DNA of 64,000 nt from Calditrichota bacterium (GCA_008501765.1 QQUE01000002.1:494336-558335), one strand, 5' to 3'; positions 51,084-61,490 are shown, numbered from the stretch's first letter. The notes: a model not told the origin generated them from the letters alone. Translations and numbers: made by a program.

Positions 51084-54000
51084 TTAAGTATTTTGTTTCT
51101 CCTGTTTATCCAGACCCTTAATAATGCGTACTTCTTCTATCTCATCCATGCCTTTTATATTTTGCGCAACCGGGTGGTTGGGATTGCTTAGCTCTTTATA
51201 GGTTTTTGTGATAACCTGCATTTTCTGCTCATCGCTCATATCATCGGCAATTGGTTTAAGATTGGTAAGATGTTTCAGAATATCCAAATTTGCTTTTTTA
51301 ATTTCACCTTCAAAATAAATTTCCAAAATTGATGCATCAAGTAATAACTCATAAAAAGTTGTAAATAAAATGCTGCTTTCATTTTGTTTTGCTATTATAA
51401 CCCTATCGACAAGATTAGTTATTATCTGTTGTTTAATATTATCTACTATTTTTATTGGGATTTTTGATAGTGGAGTATTAAAGTATTCTCTTGTTTTGCC
51501 TTTTGGTTTACCAATGAAAGAATAATACCAATCCATTAAAATTGAATTAAGGACTGCTAAAACATATTTGGTTTTATAATTGCTGTTGTTTATAACAATT
51601 GCACGTATATCACCACCATCATTAAAACGTTGTTGATCGTCATATGCAAAACGATTCTTTTCTGCTCTGTAAGGAACAATTATTTTCTCATTAGAATCAA
51701 AGATACTTTTTTTTCTTGGCCTTTCAAGCCGAGACCAGTGATATAAACCCTGTTTTACTTCATTTCTTTCTGCCAGTTTACTCTTATTACTTTTAAGGTA
51801 AGCATAAATCTTGGGGAAGGAATTAATTTTAGTTTCGTTGTCAATATATATTAAAAAAGTTGCCGTATCATGAATTGTATACTTTCCAATATCTCCATTC
51901 TTTATATTTTTTTTTAACAAAGGCATTTCAAAACCTTCTAGCATTGCATAATCTTGAGATATTGTGAAAATTCGGTTATTACCAGAGGTTGAGCCCTTTT
52001 CAATAAAAGAAATATTACCCAACATCTCAGAAGCTATTTTTAATTTGTTTATAATCTTATTTTCTATGCTTGTTGCAATTAGCCAAGTTTCATTTAAATC
52101 ATTACGATTAATATTAACACATTTATTTTCTTCTTTATCTATATGCAAGTAATTGTTAGTAGCATTTGCTTCAAGAAAAAAAGCGTTTTCTGAAAGAGGT
52201 AATTTGTCTAATATGGATATACAGGTATGGATGTTTGCTGTGCTAAATACCAAGTTTTCTTTAAAATTTACAATTTTATTTAAATGTTTGCCCATAAAGA
52301 TTCTTAGCTTTTTGGCATACTCGTTACCAAGAAAATAATTAGAAGTTATAAGCACAGAACATCCTTTTGATTTTAACAGTTGTACCCCAAGAAATATAAA
52401 ATAATAAACAATATCATTATAACCTGTATGAATGGCTTTATAACTTTTGGCTAAATGCGATTTAAAAGAGCTATCTATAGTGTTAATGCCAAAATAAGGT
52501 GGATTCCCAATAACAACATCAAAGCCTTTTTCTATACCTAACATCCATTCAGCGTCAAAATAGCCCGCAGAATTATTTTGGTCATAAGGATCCCAGTCAG
52601 CTACCTGCTTTGCCGATTTGTTATCCCAGCCGTCTTTTGTTAACATTGTGGCAATTTCATTACGCAGTTTTTTATCTTTTCCACGGTAGCGTAATTTTTC
52701 CCTGCGTGTACGGGCACTAAAATGTTTCTGGCGGATTTTCTGTAAGTCTTTTTCAAGCTCCACCAGTTTTAAATCACGTATTAAAAGTTGTTGCGGCTTA
52801 TGCAATCCAATCAAAGTATTGGCTGCTACAAACTTTGTCTCCAGGTTGGGCAGTGGCCTAATATTTCTGTTTTTCTTTTCTCTCATATCTTTCTGGTCAA
52901 TCACCAGGGAAATAAAGAAACGCAGCTTGGCAATCTGCACGGCAATGGGTTGTATGTCCACGCCATAAATGCAGTTTTCAATCAGGTACAGTTTGCGGCC
53001 ATAATCCAGCTCGTTGTTTTCAAAAGCGTCTTCAATCTCGCTGATTTGTTTTTCCAGCCCGGCGATTATTTCTTCGCGCCGTTCACTATCCGGCACTCCT
53101 TCAACTTCTTTTATGGCCTTTTGCACCTTGGCAATTTGTTCTTCTTTCCAGCGGGCATTGTCCGGGTCCAGCTTGCCTAAAACATGCACAAGCTTGTGCA
53201 ATATACCCATGGGAAAAGCGCCGGAGCCCACAGCCGGGTCAAGAATTTTTAAACCGTTTATGGCTTTTATCAGCACACCCACTTCATGCGCTTCAAACAG
53301 GTGGCCGTTGGCATTGTAAGAAATAAGATCGCGTAGTTTGTTTTCAAAAGCGTCTTTTTGGGCATCCGTTAATTCAACTTTTTCCGGGGCAAGGCTCATC
53401 TGTGGCGCGGCTTCCCGGCCAAAAGCATCTTTTTGAACCGGCTGGGTTTTTGTGTTTAATTGCGGCCTGTTTTCAATATCATCAATCAGTTTTTGTTTTA
53501 GGCTGGCAATCAAGGACTCATCCACCATATAGTTCACAATTTCGCGTGGTGTATAAAATGAGCCGGTTTGCTTGCGGGCTGTTGTGTGCGTTTCCGGGTT
53601 GTAGCTGGCAAGCAGGTTTTCAAAAACTTTGCCTAATAATTCAGGGTCAAGAGCCACTTCCTGATCCAGCGGCGTATTTTCTTCGATGGTAAATTTATAG
53701 CGATTTAATGTGTGGATAATGCCACGTACATGCTCACGTTTGCGCTTTTTGTCACCATAATCATCAGACAAATCTACAACACGGTCTGATCCAAAAAACA
53801 ATTCATCCGGCACTTTAAGCATTTCTTCATTTTTGGGATTGTCTGAAAAGCAGTCAATGCGAATTATCTGGCGTTTATTTTGTTTGTCAGTTATTTCATA
53901 ATCAAGATTTTCAAAAAGTCCGCCGTTTAAAAAGGGAATATTTTCAAATAATTGCAGAGCATCGGATGGTTTATGAAAAAAGCGTTCATATCTGTAAGCA

Positions 54001-55019
54001 GGTACGAGATGCTGCTGACTGTGGTATCCGCCGCTCCGCTCCACAAATTTTCTGCTGTCGGGTTTATCTTTGTTCATCTCCAGGTTTAAGGTGGCAAAGA
54101 AAAGATTTTGTAAAATAGCCTTGTAATAGGTGCTGCCTGTTTGATCTTTTCTGTTTAGAACCTGATCAAGACTTTTCTCATCAAAAAGCATATCCGCCAT
54201 CAGGTGTTTTTCTTTCAGGAACCAGACAAAGATCAGACGGGTAATTAAACGGATTAAATTTATGGAATTACGTTTTTTATCATCCTTTTCCAAATCATCA
54301 GGATATTGAACCTGTGTATGCGCCCAAAAATACCAATTGGATAATTCTTTAAAAAACTGCTTGTTCAGTTCGGAGCTATCCAGCGTTTTTTGCCAGGCAT
54401 TATGCAGTTCCAGGAAATTAGTAAACTTATATTTAGACCGCAGTTGCTCCAGGCTTAAATCAAATAAAATTTCAATGTGCGCCCGGTGTGGCCTTTTTAT
54501 GGATATGTCCTTTATCAGGGTAACTTTGGCTAAAACATCTTTTTGCTGTTCACGTTTGTTCGGCCTGCGGTGAATAATGGATAACGTAATGTTGCTTCCG
54601 GTTTTGAATAATACCATAACCGGCATAGGAAAGATTTTATTTATCTCACGCGTTATTTTGGCAAGCTTACCGCGGGAATAAAACTCTTCCTTGAGTTCCA
54701 ACGCAAGGAAAAGATATGATTGATATTCTTCCGGTTTATATTTATTAACCGTAAACATATCATCAGAATTGGAAAGCTCATCGGCTGTAAGCTGGAATAA
54801 AAAGTAAATTGATTGCCAATGATTAAACAGCGCTTTATCCTGGTCCAATTTATTGTGCGGATCAAATTGCCTTAAAAAAGTTTTATTCGCCGTGTCTGGA
54901 AGATCGAAATGTTTTTTGCTGCTGTAACTCAGGGTTTTTAATAAATGCGTTGACGATTCTTTGAAGTTATTGTTTTTATATCCCTGAATCGATTTTTCAA
55001 TTTGCTGCTTTAGTTCCAT
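51084..55019 (-). CDS. Eco57I/TaqI-type N6-adenine DNA methyltransferase with specificity region
   Basis: The protein has about 1311 residues. GSFYTPREIVNYMV (488-501) is the entry signature of Eco57I-type enzymes. Motif I is ILDPAVGSGAFP (594-605), motif II YGVDIQPIAVQIA and motif IV NPPY (841-844). The last 400 residues include a TaqI-C-like target-recognition region (IVPYRAEKNRFAY, YVLAVLNSILMDWYY, PLSKIPI). The N-terminal 480 residues have no nuclease motif I can identify. It methylates adenine in a specific DNA sequence. The preceding gene, 8 bases upstream after shared termination, encodes a PLD-helicase, so the pair looks like a two-gene restriction or defence system. The C-terminal coding part is visibly more A/T-rich (for example 16 G/C in 51841-51900) than the catalytic core (31 in 53041-53100). 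The ATG at 55019 is chosen; a TTG lies at 55025. Confidence 0.88.
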   Translation of the reverse strand: MELKQQIEKSIQGYKNNNFKESSTHLLKTLSYSSKKHFDLPDTANKTFLRQFDPHNKLDQDKALFNHWQSIYFLFQLTADELSNSDDMFTVNKYKPEEYQSYLFLALELKEEFYSRGKLAKITREINKIFPMPVMVLFKTGSNITLSIIHRRPNKREQQKDVLAKVTLIKDISIKRPHRAHIEILFDLSLEQLRSKYKFTNFLELHNAWQKTLDSSELNKQFFKELSNWYFWAHTQVQYPDDLEKDDKKRNSINLIRLITRLIFVWFLKEKHLMADMLFDEKSLDQVLNRKDQTGSTYYKAILQNLFFATLNLEMNKDKPDSRKFVERSGGYHSQQHLVPAYRYERFFHKPSDALQLFENIPFLNGGLFENLDYEITDKQNKRQIIRIDCFSDNPKNEEMLKVPDELFFGSDRVVDLSDDYGDKKRKREHVRGIIHTLNRYKFTIEENTPLDQEVALDPELLGKVFENLLASYNPETHTTARKQTGSFYTPREIVNYMVDESLIASLKQKLIDDIENRPQLNTKTQPVQKDAFGREAAPQMSLAPEKVELTDAQKDAFENKLRDLISYNANGHLFEAHEVGVLIKAINGLKILDPAVGSGAFPMGILHKLVHVLGKLDPDNARWKEEQIAKVQKAIKEVEGVPDSERREEIIAGLEKQISEIEDAFENNELDYGRKLYLIENCIYGVDIQPIAVQIAKLRFFISLVIDQKDMREKKNRNIRPLPNLETKFVAANTLIGLHKPQQLLIRDLKLVELEKDLQKIRQKHFSARTRREKLRYRGKDKKLRNEIATMLTKDGWDNKSAKQVADWDPYDQNNSAGYFDAEWMLGIEKGFDVVIGNPPYFGINTIDSSFKSHLAKSYKAIHTGYNDIVYYFIFLGVQLLKSKGCSVLITSNYFLGNEYAKKLRIFMGKHLNKIVNFKENLVFSTANIHTCISILDKLPLSENAFFLEANATNNYLHIDKEENKCVNINRNDLNETWLIATSIENKIINKLKIASEMLGNISFIEKGSTSGNNRIFTISQDYAMLEGFEMPLLKKNIKNGDIGKYTIHDTATFLIYIDNETKINSFPKIYAYLKSNKSKLAERNEVKQGLYHWSRLERPRKKSIFDSNEKIIVPYRAEKNRFAYDDQQRFNDGGDIRAIVINNSNYKTKYVLAVLNSILMDWYYSFIGKPKGKTREYFNTPLSKIPIKIVDNIKQQIITNLVDRVIIAKQNESSILFTTFYELLLDASILEIYFEGEIKKANLDILKHLTNLKPIADDMSDEQKMQVITKTYKELSNPNHPVAQNIKGMDEIEEVRIIKGLDKQEKQNT

Positions 55020-55033
55020 CTTCAATTTTCCAT

Positions 55034-58000
55034 CTACTTAATTATAAGCCAGGTTATTAAATCAAAATCACTTGTTTGGCTGATCTGCTTTTGCTCATCT
55101 ATTATCTGGCCACCACGCCCGGATAAAAGATTTTGAACTGTTCGGCGTTTAAAAGTTGAGACAATCGCTTTTACGGCTCTATCAAGAGAATTCTTGTATA
55201 GCTTCATATCCGTACCATCATTTGTTTCTTTATTAAAAATGGCACACAGCTTTTGGTACGGTTCAGTTTTCTCAGAACACAACAAACGGAATACTTCTAA
55301 TATTTGCTTGGGATGTGTAAAGTTAAAACGAACATCACCTTCTTCATATAAATAAACAAGGTAATAGGGCTGTAACGGATTAACCTGTTCGTTCCCTGAA
55401 GTATCGCCTTTTTGTTTAAGGCAAAATATAATTCCCGGCCGTATTGTTTTTTGGATGACATGGTCGAAAAGATTAACATTTTTTTCTTTTGAATATTTGC
55501 TTGTGGGTGAAGGCACGATGGCATAAAGCCCTAAAGGCGCGTCTTCAAGGACTTTACGGTTTTTCTCAATATAGCGGCTTAGCTCCATGCGGAAATCGTC
55601 AAGAGTAAACTCACTTAATGTAACCGTCTCACTAAAATCTTCAAGGTCTAAAACTTCATCTTTGAACCGTAGCAATTGCTTTTCACGGTACGTAATCTCG
55701 TCTTCAACCAATCCTTTCATGGACTCATTTAGCAAGGCATCATCTCCGGTTGCTGTGATGTCAACCAACGCCATACGCGCTTCAACCCTGTTTTTGAGAT
55801 TAATGTATTTTTCCAAATCCTTCGTTGGCCAAAAATTGACAAGCTGGATGCTTTTATTACGGCTGCCAATTCTGTCTATCCGTCCAAATCTTTGAATGAT
55901 CCGTACCGGGTTCCAGTGAATATCGTAATTAACAAGTAGGTCACAATCCTGTAAGTTTTGTCCTTCCGAAATACAATCCGTTGCAATTAAGATATCTATT
56001 TCACCTTCTTGCGGCATACTGTCTATATCAGCACGCTGCTTCGAAATAGGTGAAAAGTTTGTAAGTATATGATTGAATTCTTTGTTGCCGAAAGTTGCCT
56101 TATTCTCAGAGTTGCCACCGGACACCATGGCGATTTCAGTTTTTAAATCTTCTTTTGACCAGTCTTTAAGCTGGTTGTATAAGTAAAGCGCTGTGTCAGC
56201 AAAAGCTGTAAAAACAACTATTTTACGATTGATTTTTCCATCGTTGTTTTTAGTAGGTTGATTAACCTTAGTTTCTATCACGTCTTTTAGCTGAATCAGT
56301 TTTGCATCATCCACTGGCTCCACGCTTTGTGCGGCATTGTGTAAAACGATTAACTGATCCTTATCATTTTTTAATTCTTTTACCCAGTTATCAAGGTTTA
56401 AATGGGCCAGGTTAAATGTTAATTTTTTTCCCACTTGTAAAGCATCAGCCAATTCTTCATCTTCAAGATTTTCCGGTTCAAGTTCTTCATAATCAATATC
56501 TTCATTTTCCAATTGCATCTTTTCGAATTTTTCAATTTTATTCAGTAACCGTTCAATCTTTTTGATCGTCCGGTCCATAGTGATTTCGAAAGATTCAACG
56601 GAGCTTTCAAGACGTTTCAGGAAGTTTATTTTCATCATATTGATTAAAAAACTTTCACGATCGATTTGAGTGAAAACTTGTACCCCGCGTGTTTTAGTTT
56701 TTTCAATATAAATTTGTTTGTACTCAGGTTTTATAAACTTACTTGGATTGAAAAGAGATAATTGATAATTGGAAATTTCGCTGTTTAGTTTATCATACGA
56801 CAAAAAGCGTTTTTTTAAATCAATTTCCGGGTATAAAGAAATTGGTTTTTTACGTTCAGGAAATTGTCCAATGTTTTCTAATTCATCTTTATAATAATTT
56901 TGAACATGCTTGCGCGATCTGGCGATAGTCAACTCATCAAGGATAGTAAAAAACGATGAACTTAATTGGTCGAGTAATTCACCAGTATTTCGTTCGCTGC
57001 CTTTTGTAGTATCTGCCCAATGCGTAAAACTTCTTTGAGCACCTTGCAAGGTATCTTTAATACTGGCAATGCCAATTGTTTCTGTAAATGCGTGATCGTT
57101 GCTTTCGGTGATAAAATAAATTTGGTTACGCAAATCGGAAAGTGTATTGTTAACGGGTGTAGCGGAAAGCAAAAGAACTTTGGTTTTAACACCGCTTGAA
57201 ATTATGTCTTCCATCAATCTTTCATAACGGCTCTTTTTTATTATTTGTCCTTCATCATCTCTTTTACCTTTTGTGTTATTCCTGAAATTATGTGACTCAT
57301 CAATTACGATTAAATCATAATTGCCCCAGTTTAATTGTTCGAGATTAATGTCTCCCGAATATCCAGCATCCCTGCTTAAATCTGTATGACAAAGAACTGA
57401 GAAGCTAAAACGGTCTTTTAAAAATGGGTTTAGTTTGCTGTTGTTTTGTGCCTGGTAAACATTCCAGTTTTCTTTTAGTTTTTTTGGACATAGAACCAAT
57501 ACCCGGTAATTCAATAATTCAAAATGTTTTATGATAGCTAAAGCTTCAAATGTTTTTCCTAAGCCGACACTATCAGCAATTATACAACCATTATGTTTTA
57601 GAATTTTATTTATTGCTGCGCGTACACCGTCCTTTTGAAATTCAAAAAGCTTTTTCCATACTTCGGTTTCAACTAAAACTGTTTTTTGATATAAAAGACC
57701 TGTATCTGCCTGTTCTCCAAGGAATTTTTCAAAGATGTGAAAAAGGGTTTTGTAGTAAACAAATTCTGGTTCGTTCTCTCGATAAAGTAGCTTCAAATAA
57801 TCCAGTACTTTTGCCTTAACATCTTCAACCAATTCTGCATCATTCCAGATTTCCTGAAACCAGGTAAAAAGGTCGCTTCTGTCTCTGCGGCTATCAACTT
57901 CAAGGTTAAGCTCAATATTGGAGAGTTCGCCAAAACCCAAACCCCGCACAGTGAAATTAGAGCTGCCTAAGATTGCTTCTTCAATTCCATCATTGTTTAT

Positions 58001-58387
58001 ATGATATAATTTACCATGAAGAAGATTGGACTTTTTTATTGAACGGATATTTACTTTTTTAGCAATCCAGTTTGCACACTCTCTGGCAATTCGTTTTTGT
58101 TCTAATTTTTTTGAAAGATTAATTTCTTCATTATTTATATGAAAGCTTTTAGAATCTGTTTTTTCTGGATCGATTGCACTCACAAATTTTGGTTCACCGA
58201 ACAGGAAATCCATAGAATCAATTTCATCGAGTTTTTCTTTAAGGTGTGCATAAGCATAAATAGTAAAGAAGGCAGAAACCACAGATAATTTAGAACCGGA
58301 TTTAATTTTTTCGTTTAGAAAATCTCCGACTTTTCCACGGTTATGATTGTCACGTATTCCAGTTAAAATGTTGTTTCCTTTATCCAT
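55034..58387 (-). CDS. SNF2-type helicase with N-terminal PLD nuclease-like domain
   Basis: The protein has 1117 residues. The N-terminal PLD-like domain has HGKLYHIN (His124, Lys126) and GSSNFT (141-146), the HKD nuclease core, though the usual Asp five residues after the Lys is Asn131. The helicase core has Walker A DSVGLGKTF (272-280), DESH (363-366), SATP (408-411) and motif VI QRFGRIDRIGS (832-842), with a coiled, acidic insertion at about 600-660. The order PLD then SNF2/HepA-like ATPase then C-terminal domain is seen in defence-associated helicases. It should translocate on DNA and could cut unmodified DNA via the PLD domain. It is the first gene of the pair, separated from the methylase by a few bases. 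It is not identical in layout to DISARM or BREX as I know them. Confidence 0.88.
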   Translation of the reverse strand: MDKGNNILTGIRDNHNRGKVGDFLNEKIKSGSKLSVVSAFFTIYAYAHLKEKLDEIDSMDFLFGEPKFVSAIDPEKTDSKSFHINNEEINLSKKLEQKRIARECANWIAKKVNIRSIKKSNLLHGKLYHINNDGIEEAILGSSNFTVRGLGFGELSNIELNLEVDSRRDRSDLFTWFQEIWNDAELVEDVKAKVLDYLKLLYRENEPEFVYYKTLFHIFEKFLGEQADTGLLYQKTVLVETEVWKKLFEFQKDGVRAAINKILKHNGCIIADSVGLGKTFEALAIIKHFELLNYRVLVLCPKKLKENWNVYQAQNNSKLNPFLKDRFSFSVLCHTDLSRDAGYSGDINLEQLNWGNYDLIVIDESHNFRNNTKGKRDDEGQIIKKSRYERLMEDIISSGVKTKVLLLSATPVNNTLSDLRNQIYFITESNDHAFTETIGIASIKDTLQGAQRSFTHWADTTKGSERNTGELLDQLSSSFFTILDELTIARSRKHVQNYYKDELENIGQFPERKKPISLYPEIDLKKRFLSYDKLNSEISNYQLSLFNPSKFIKPEYKQIYIEKTKTRGVQVFTQIDRESFLINMMKINFLKRLESSVESFEITMDRTIKKIERLLNKIEKFEKMQLENEDIDYEELEPENLEDEELADALQVGKKLTFNLAHLNLDNWVKELKNDKDQLIVLHNAAQSVEPVDDAKLIQLKDVIETKVNQPTKNNDGKINRKIVVFTAFADTALYLYNQLKDWSKEDLKTEIAMVSGGNSENKATFGNKEFNHILTNFSPISKQRADIDSMPQEGEIDILIATDCISEGQNLQDCDLLVNYDIHWNPVRIIQRFGRIDRIGSRNKSIQLVNFWPTKDLEKYINLKNRVEARMALVDITATGDDALLNESMKGLVEDEITYREKQLLRFKDEVLDLEDFSETVTLSEFTLDDFRMELSRYIEKNRKVLEDAPLGLYAIVPSPTSKYSKEKNVNLFDHVIQKTIRPGIIFCLKQKGDTSGNEQVNPLQPYYLVYLYEEGDVRFNFTHPKQILEVFRLLCSEKTEPYQKLCAIFNKETNDGTDMKLYKNSLDRAVKAIVSTFKRRTVQNLLSGRGGQIIDEQKQISQTSDFDLITWLIIK

Positions 58388-58508
58388 GAAATCTTTTCCC
58401 TACATAACTTATTTTCAAAATGATATTTAAATATATGAATGGAATGGTTTAATTAAAATATTTAAGGAAAGATAAAAACACTGATATATAATGTAGTCAT
58501 ATTTTAGT

Positions 58509-59624
58509 TCAGAAAATGTAAGCAGCTAACAATTGACTATAAAGTTCGACTGTCTTTTTAAATGTATTTTCAATTTTAAATTTTTCAACACTTCGCGGCG
58601 CCTGCCGGGAGAATTCTTTTAATAATTTGGGAGACGCGAGCAGTTTCAAAATAGCGGTAGCCAAGGCTTCCGGATTTTGCTTTTCAACCAGCAATCCGTT
58701 GACGCCATCCTGCACCGATTCGGGGATGCCACCCGCCCGCGTGCCAACGACGGGCAATCCAACGGCCAACGCATCGAGCACGGAGGTGCCAAGCCCTTCT
58801 TTTCGTGATGCAGCAATAAAAAAGTCGAATGCGCGCAAAAAGGGACCGACGTCGCTTTGGTATCCGGTAAAAATAAATCGATCACCCAAGCCTAGTTTGG
58901 CAGCGAGTGCGCGCACATTATTTTCGTCCTTGCCGGCACCCACAGCCATAAATGTCACCCGGTCATTTTTCTCGATGACGTGTTTCGCCGCTTTGAGCAA
59001 ATTCGGATAATCTTTGTGTCCGACTATCGCAGCGACGGTACCGACAATCAAATGATTTGCGGGGATTTTCCATTTTTCACGAAGATTGTTATCCGGCAGG
59101 TCGGTGTCGAACCTGTTTAAATTAATGCCGCTGTGAATTGTCACGAGTTTTTCAGCCGGAATTCCATCAGCACGCAACACGCGGTTAATTGTTTCCGAAA
59201 TACAAATAATTTTATCCACGAAACTATTTTTGTATTTCCAGATACTTATCTTTGATTTTTTAACACTGAAATCAACACGGCGCGCTGCGACAATTTTTAC
59301 CCGCCGGTGAAACAATCTGCTCCAAATGGCAATTGACATAGCGTGCGCTGAATGGGCGTGCAGAATTTGAAATCCACGTTTTTTGCAAATGCGCGAAATT
59401 TTCCAGCCGGCTATAAAATCCAATTCATTTCGCATGCGAATGGCCGAGAAAGGGATATCATTTTCCCGGCATTTTTTCTCTAAAGCGGAACCCGGTTGAC
59501 CAACCAGCGCTGTATCGTAACCGTTTTTTATCATTTCGCAAATCAGATAAAAAACCTGCTGCTGGCCACCGCGCCATTCTTTTACAGAATCGATATGAAG
59601 AACTTTTATCGGCTTAATTTCCAT
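58509..59624 (-). CDS. Glycosyltransferase family 4
   Basis: The protein has 371 residues with a GT-B fold. The N-terminal half has VLHIDSVKEWRGGQQQV and LHAHSAHAMSIAIW. The C-terminal half has VGTVAAIVGHKDYPNLLKA (nucleotide-sugar site), FIFTGYQSDVGPFLRAFDFF and the E-x7-E motif SRKEGLGTSVLDALAVGLPVV. It should use a nucleotide sugar to extend an LPS or surface glycan at the inner membrane. It overlaps the next upstream gene by 19 bases, and is the last gene of the glycan operon before the helicase module. Confidence 0.92.
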   Translation of the reverse strand: MEIKPIKVLHIDSVKEWRGGQQQVFYLICEMIKNGYDTALVGQPGSALEKKCRENDIPFSAIRMRNELDFIAGWKISRICKKRGFQILHAHSAHAMSIAIWSRLFHRRVKIVAARRVDFSVKKSKISIWKYKNSFVDKIICISETINRVLRADGIPAEKLVTIHSGINLNRFDTDLPDNNLREKWKIPANHLIVGTVAAIVGHKDYPNLLKAAKHVIEKNDRVTFMAVGAGKDENNVRALAAKLGLGDRFIFTGYQSDVGPFLRAFDFFIAASRKEGLGTSVLDALAVGLPVVGTRAGGIPESVQDGVNGLLVEKQNPEALATAILKLLASPKLLKEFSRQAPRSVEKFKIENTFKKTVELYSQLLAAYIF

Positions 59625-60352
59625 AGTTTCAAATATTTTAAATAAACACCAAAGGCAGAAATCAGTGCCAAATTCAAACCTGCAAATCCATCCAGAATTC
59701 CTGCCTGTAAAATATACATTTTAAGAAATTTCAGTTTTCCACGGATAATTGCCGAAATCACCGACGCTCGCTTGCCATTTTCAAAAAGCTGCTGTGCCCC
59801 GAGCGTCGTGTAGCGGTCAATTTTTTGCAAATGCGATTCGATAGTCGGATAAGTGTAGTGCAAAAGACATTCTTCGATATATGATTTCGGGCCATTTATC
59901 CGCACCGATTCATGTACTTCTTTTTCATTAAAGTTACCCGATTTGCGATTAAAAAAACGCAAAGGGTAATCCCTGTTCCATCCCGAAAAACGAATCAGAT
60001 GGCCTAAATAAAAGGATCGGCGTCTAATGTAATACCCCGCTGCGGGTTCATTTTCCTGTAAAAGCCGAACTAATTTATCCTTTAACTCGGGTGTCATTTC
60101 TTCATCGGCGTCGATGGAAAAAATCCAGTCATGCTGCGCCTGAGTAACGGCAAATGCCTTCGTTTTTCCAAACCCCATCCACGCCTGTCGGCTAATTTTA
60201 CAGCCAAAACTCTGGCAGATTTCTATTGTTCTGTCTTCTGATTCCGAATCCACAACCAGGATTTCATCCATCCATTTTACTGATTCCAAACAACGGGCGA
60301 TGTTGTGTTCTTCATTTTTTGTGACGATAACGCACGATATTTTATTCTTCAT
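59606..60352 (-). CDS. Glycosyltransferase family 2 (LPS core type)
   Basis: The protein has 248 residues. It begins ISCVIVTKNEEHNIARCLESV, followed by EILVVDSESEDRT and the metal-binding DAD (81-83) in FSIDADEEMTPEL. RDYPLRFFNRKSG and a C-terminal membrane-associating stretch follow, as in WaaE/KdtX-type LPS core glucosyltransferases. It likely adds a beta-linked hexose to the core heptose. Donor sugar is not certain. The 11-base overlap with the GT4 upstream and the 19-base overlap with the one downstream place it firmly in the operon. Confidence 0.9.
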   Translation of the reverse strand: MKNKISCVIVTKNEEHNIARCLESVKWMDEILVVDSESEDRTIEICQSFGCKISRQAWMGFGKTKAFAVTQAQHDWIFSIDADEEMTPELKDKLVRLLQENEPAAGYYIRRRSFYLGHLIRFSGWNRDYPLRFFNRKSGNFNEKEVHESVRINGPKSYIEECLLHYTYPTIESHLQKIDRYTTLGAQQLFENGKRASVISAIIRGKLKFLKMYILQAGILDGFAGLNLALISAFGVYLKYLKLWKLSR

Positions 60353-61490
60353 CAGCCACTTTTTTAAAATTTTTCAGGAGTACTTTTGCTCTTTCGCTCC
60401 ACAACAATGTACCGGCTTTTGCCATTACTGCCTCATTCATTGCCGCATGTTTGTTTTGATTCCCGAATATCAAATCAATTTTTTCAGCCAAACTCGTTGG
60501 ATTCCCGGGTTCAAAAATGAGGCCCGTCTTATTGGCATCAATCAATTCCCGCATTGTCGGGAAATCGGGAGCAATCACCGGAATACCGGCTGCGAAAAAA
60601 TCGAATATTTTTAATGGTGAGGTCAAATAACGATTGAAAAACGTATCGCGTAACGGGACAATGCCCACCCTCATTTTTTGCATTTCCTGCTCAAGCTCCT
60701 CCCGTTTAAGCCAGCCCGTAATCTCGATGCGTTCCCGAAATTCCGGTTTTATTTTTGCGAGAAAATCATCTATTTCCAACTGATTTTTGCCGCCAATGAT
60801 TAATACATGTGGCCGGGAAGCACTGCGCGAGGCTGCTTCGATTAAAATATCAACGCCTTTGTGCCAATCCAGCGAGCCGATGTATCCGACACAATTTGCG
60901 TCGGCAGCTACTTTCTTTCGAACAGACAAAACACCTGTCCTGGCAAGAATTATCCGGCTTTTCGGGAAACAGCGCTGATAAAGCTCAATCTGTGAATTTT
61001 GCAGACAAATAACTCCACTGATTCGAGGAATATACTTTCTCTCCAAATGCATCTGCTTTTTGCGCGGTTTTTTTAAATCAGTGCGCACGCTCGGATCGGC
61101 AAAAAAATCATGACTTTCAAACCATGTTTGAATCTGAAACTTCTTTTTTAATTTCGCAAGCCAGGGTAAAAATGTTGGATTCCGGCTAATCACAACATCG
61201 ATTTCCCCTGCTTCAATCAGTCGCAGCAGGTTTTTATAAACCCAATGAAAATAGAGTCGATTGGTGTTTAAAGTTCCTTTTGGGGCACCTTGGTGAATGA
61301 ATAAATTTGCGGGAATTTGCAGATTAAAATATTTTTGAAACACCTCCACCCCGGTTAAATCCGAGTTACATCGAATATAAAAATGGCAACTCTGCCCCTC
61401 CAGCGCCAACGCATGAGCCGTCAACGAAGCAAAGGTCAAACTTGGTGAATTTGAGGGCCACAACCCGGTATGTACGTAGGCAATTTTCAT
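60342..61490 (-). CDS. Glycosyltransferase family 4 (second)
   Basis: The protein has 382 residues with a GT-B fold. The N-terminus IAYVHTGLWPSNSPSLTFASLTAHAL is characteristic of sugar transferases acting on surface glycans. CVGYIGSLDWHKGVDILIEAA forms the donor site, and FDFFAAGIPVIAPDFPTMRELI the E-x7-E-like acceptor side. The predicted sugar is unknown. It overlaps the methyltransferase gene by four bases (ATGA). Confidence 0.9.
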   Translation of the reverse strand: MKIAYVHTGLWPSNSPSLTFASLTAHALALEGQSCHFYIRCNSDLTGVEVFQKYFNLQIPANLFIHQGAPKGTLNTNRLYFHWVYKNLLRLIEAGEIDVVISRNPTFLPWLAKLKKKFQIQTWFESHDFFADPSVRTDLKKPRKKQMHLERKYIPRISGVICLQNSQIELYQRCFPKSRIILARTGVLSVRKKVAADANCVGYIGSLDWHKGVDILIEAASRSASRPHVLIIGGKNQLEIDDFLAKIKPEFRERIEITGWLKREELEQEMQKMRVGIVPLRDTFFNRYLTSPLKIFDFFAAGIPVIAPDFPTMRELIDANKTGLIFEPGNPTSLAEKIDLIFGNQNKHAAMNEAVMAKAGTLLWSERAKVLLKNFKKVADEE

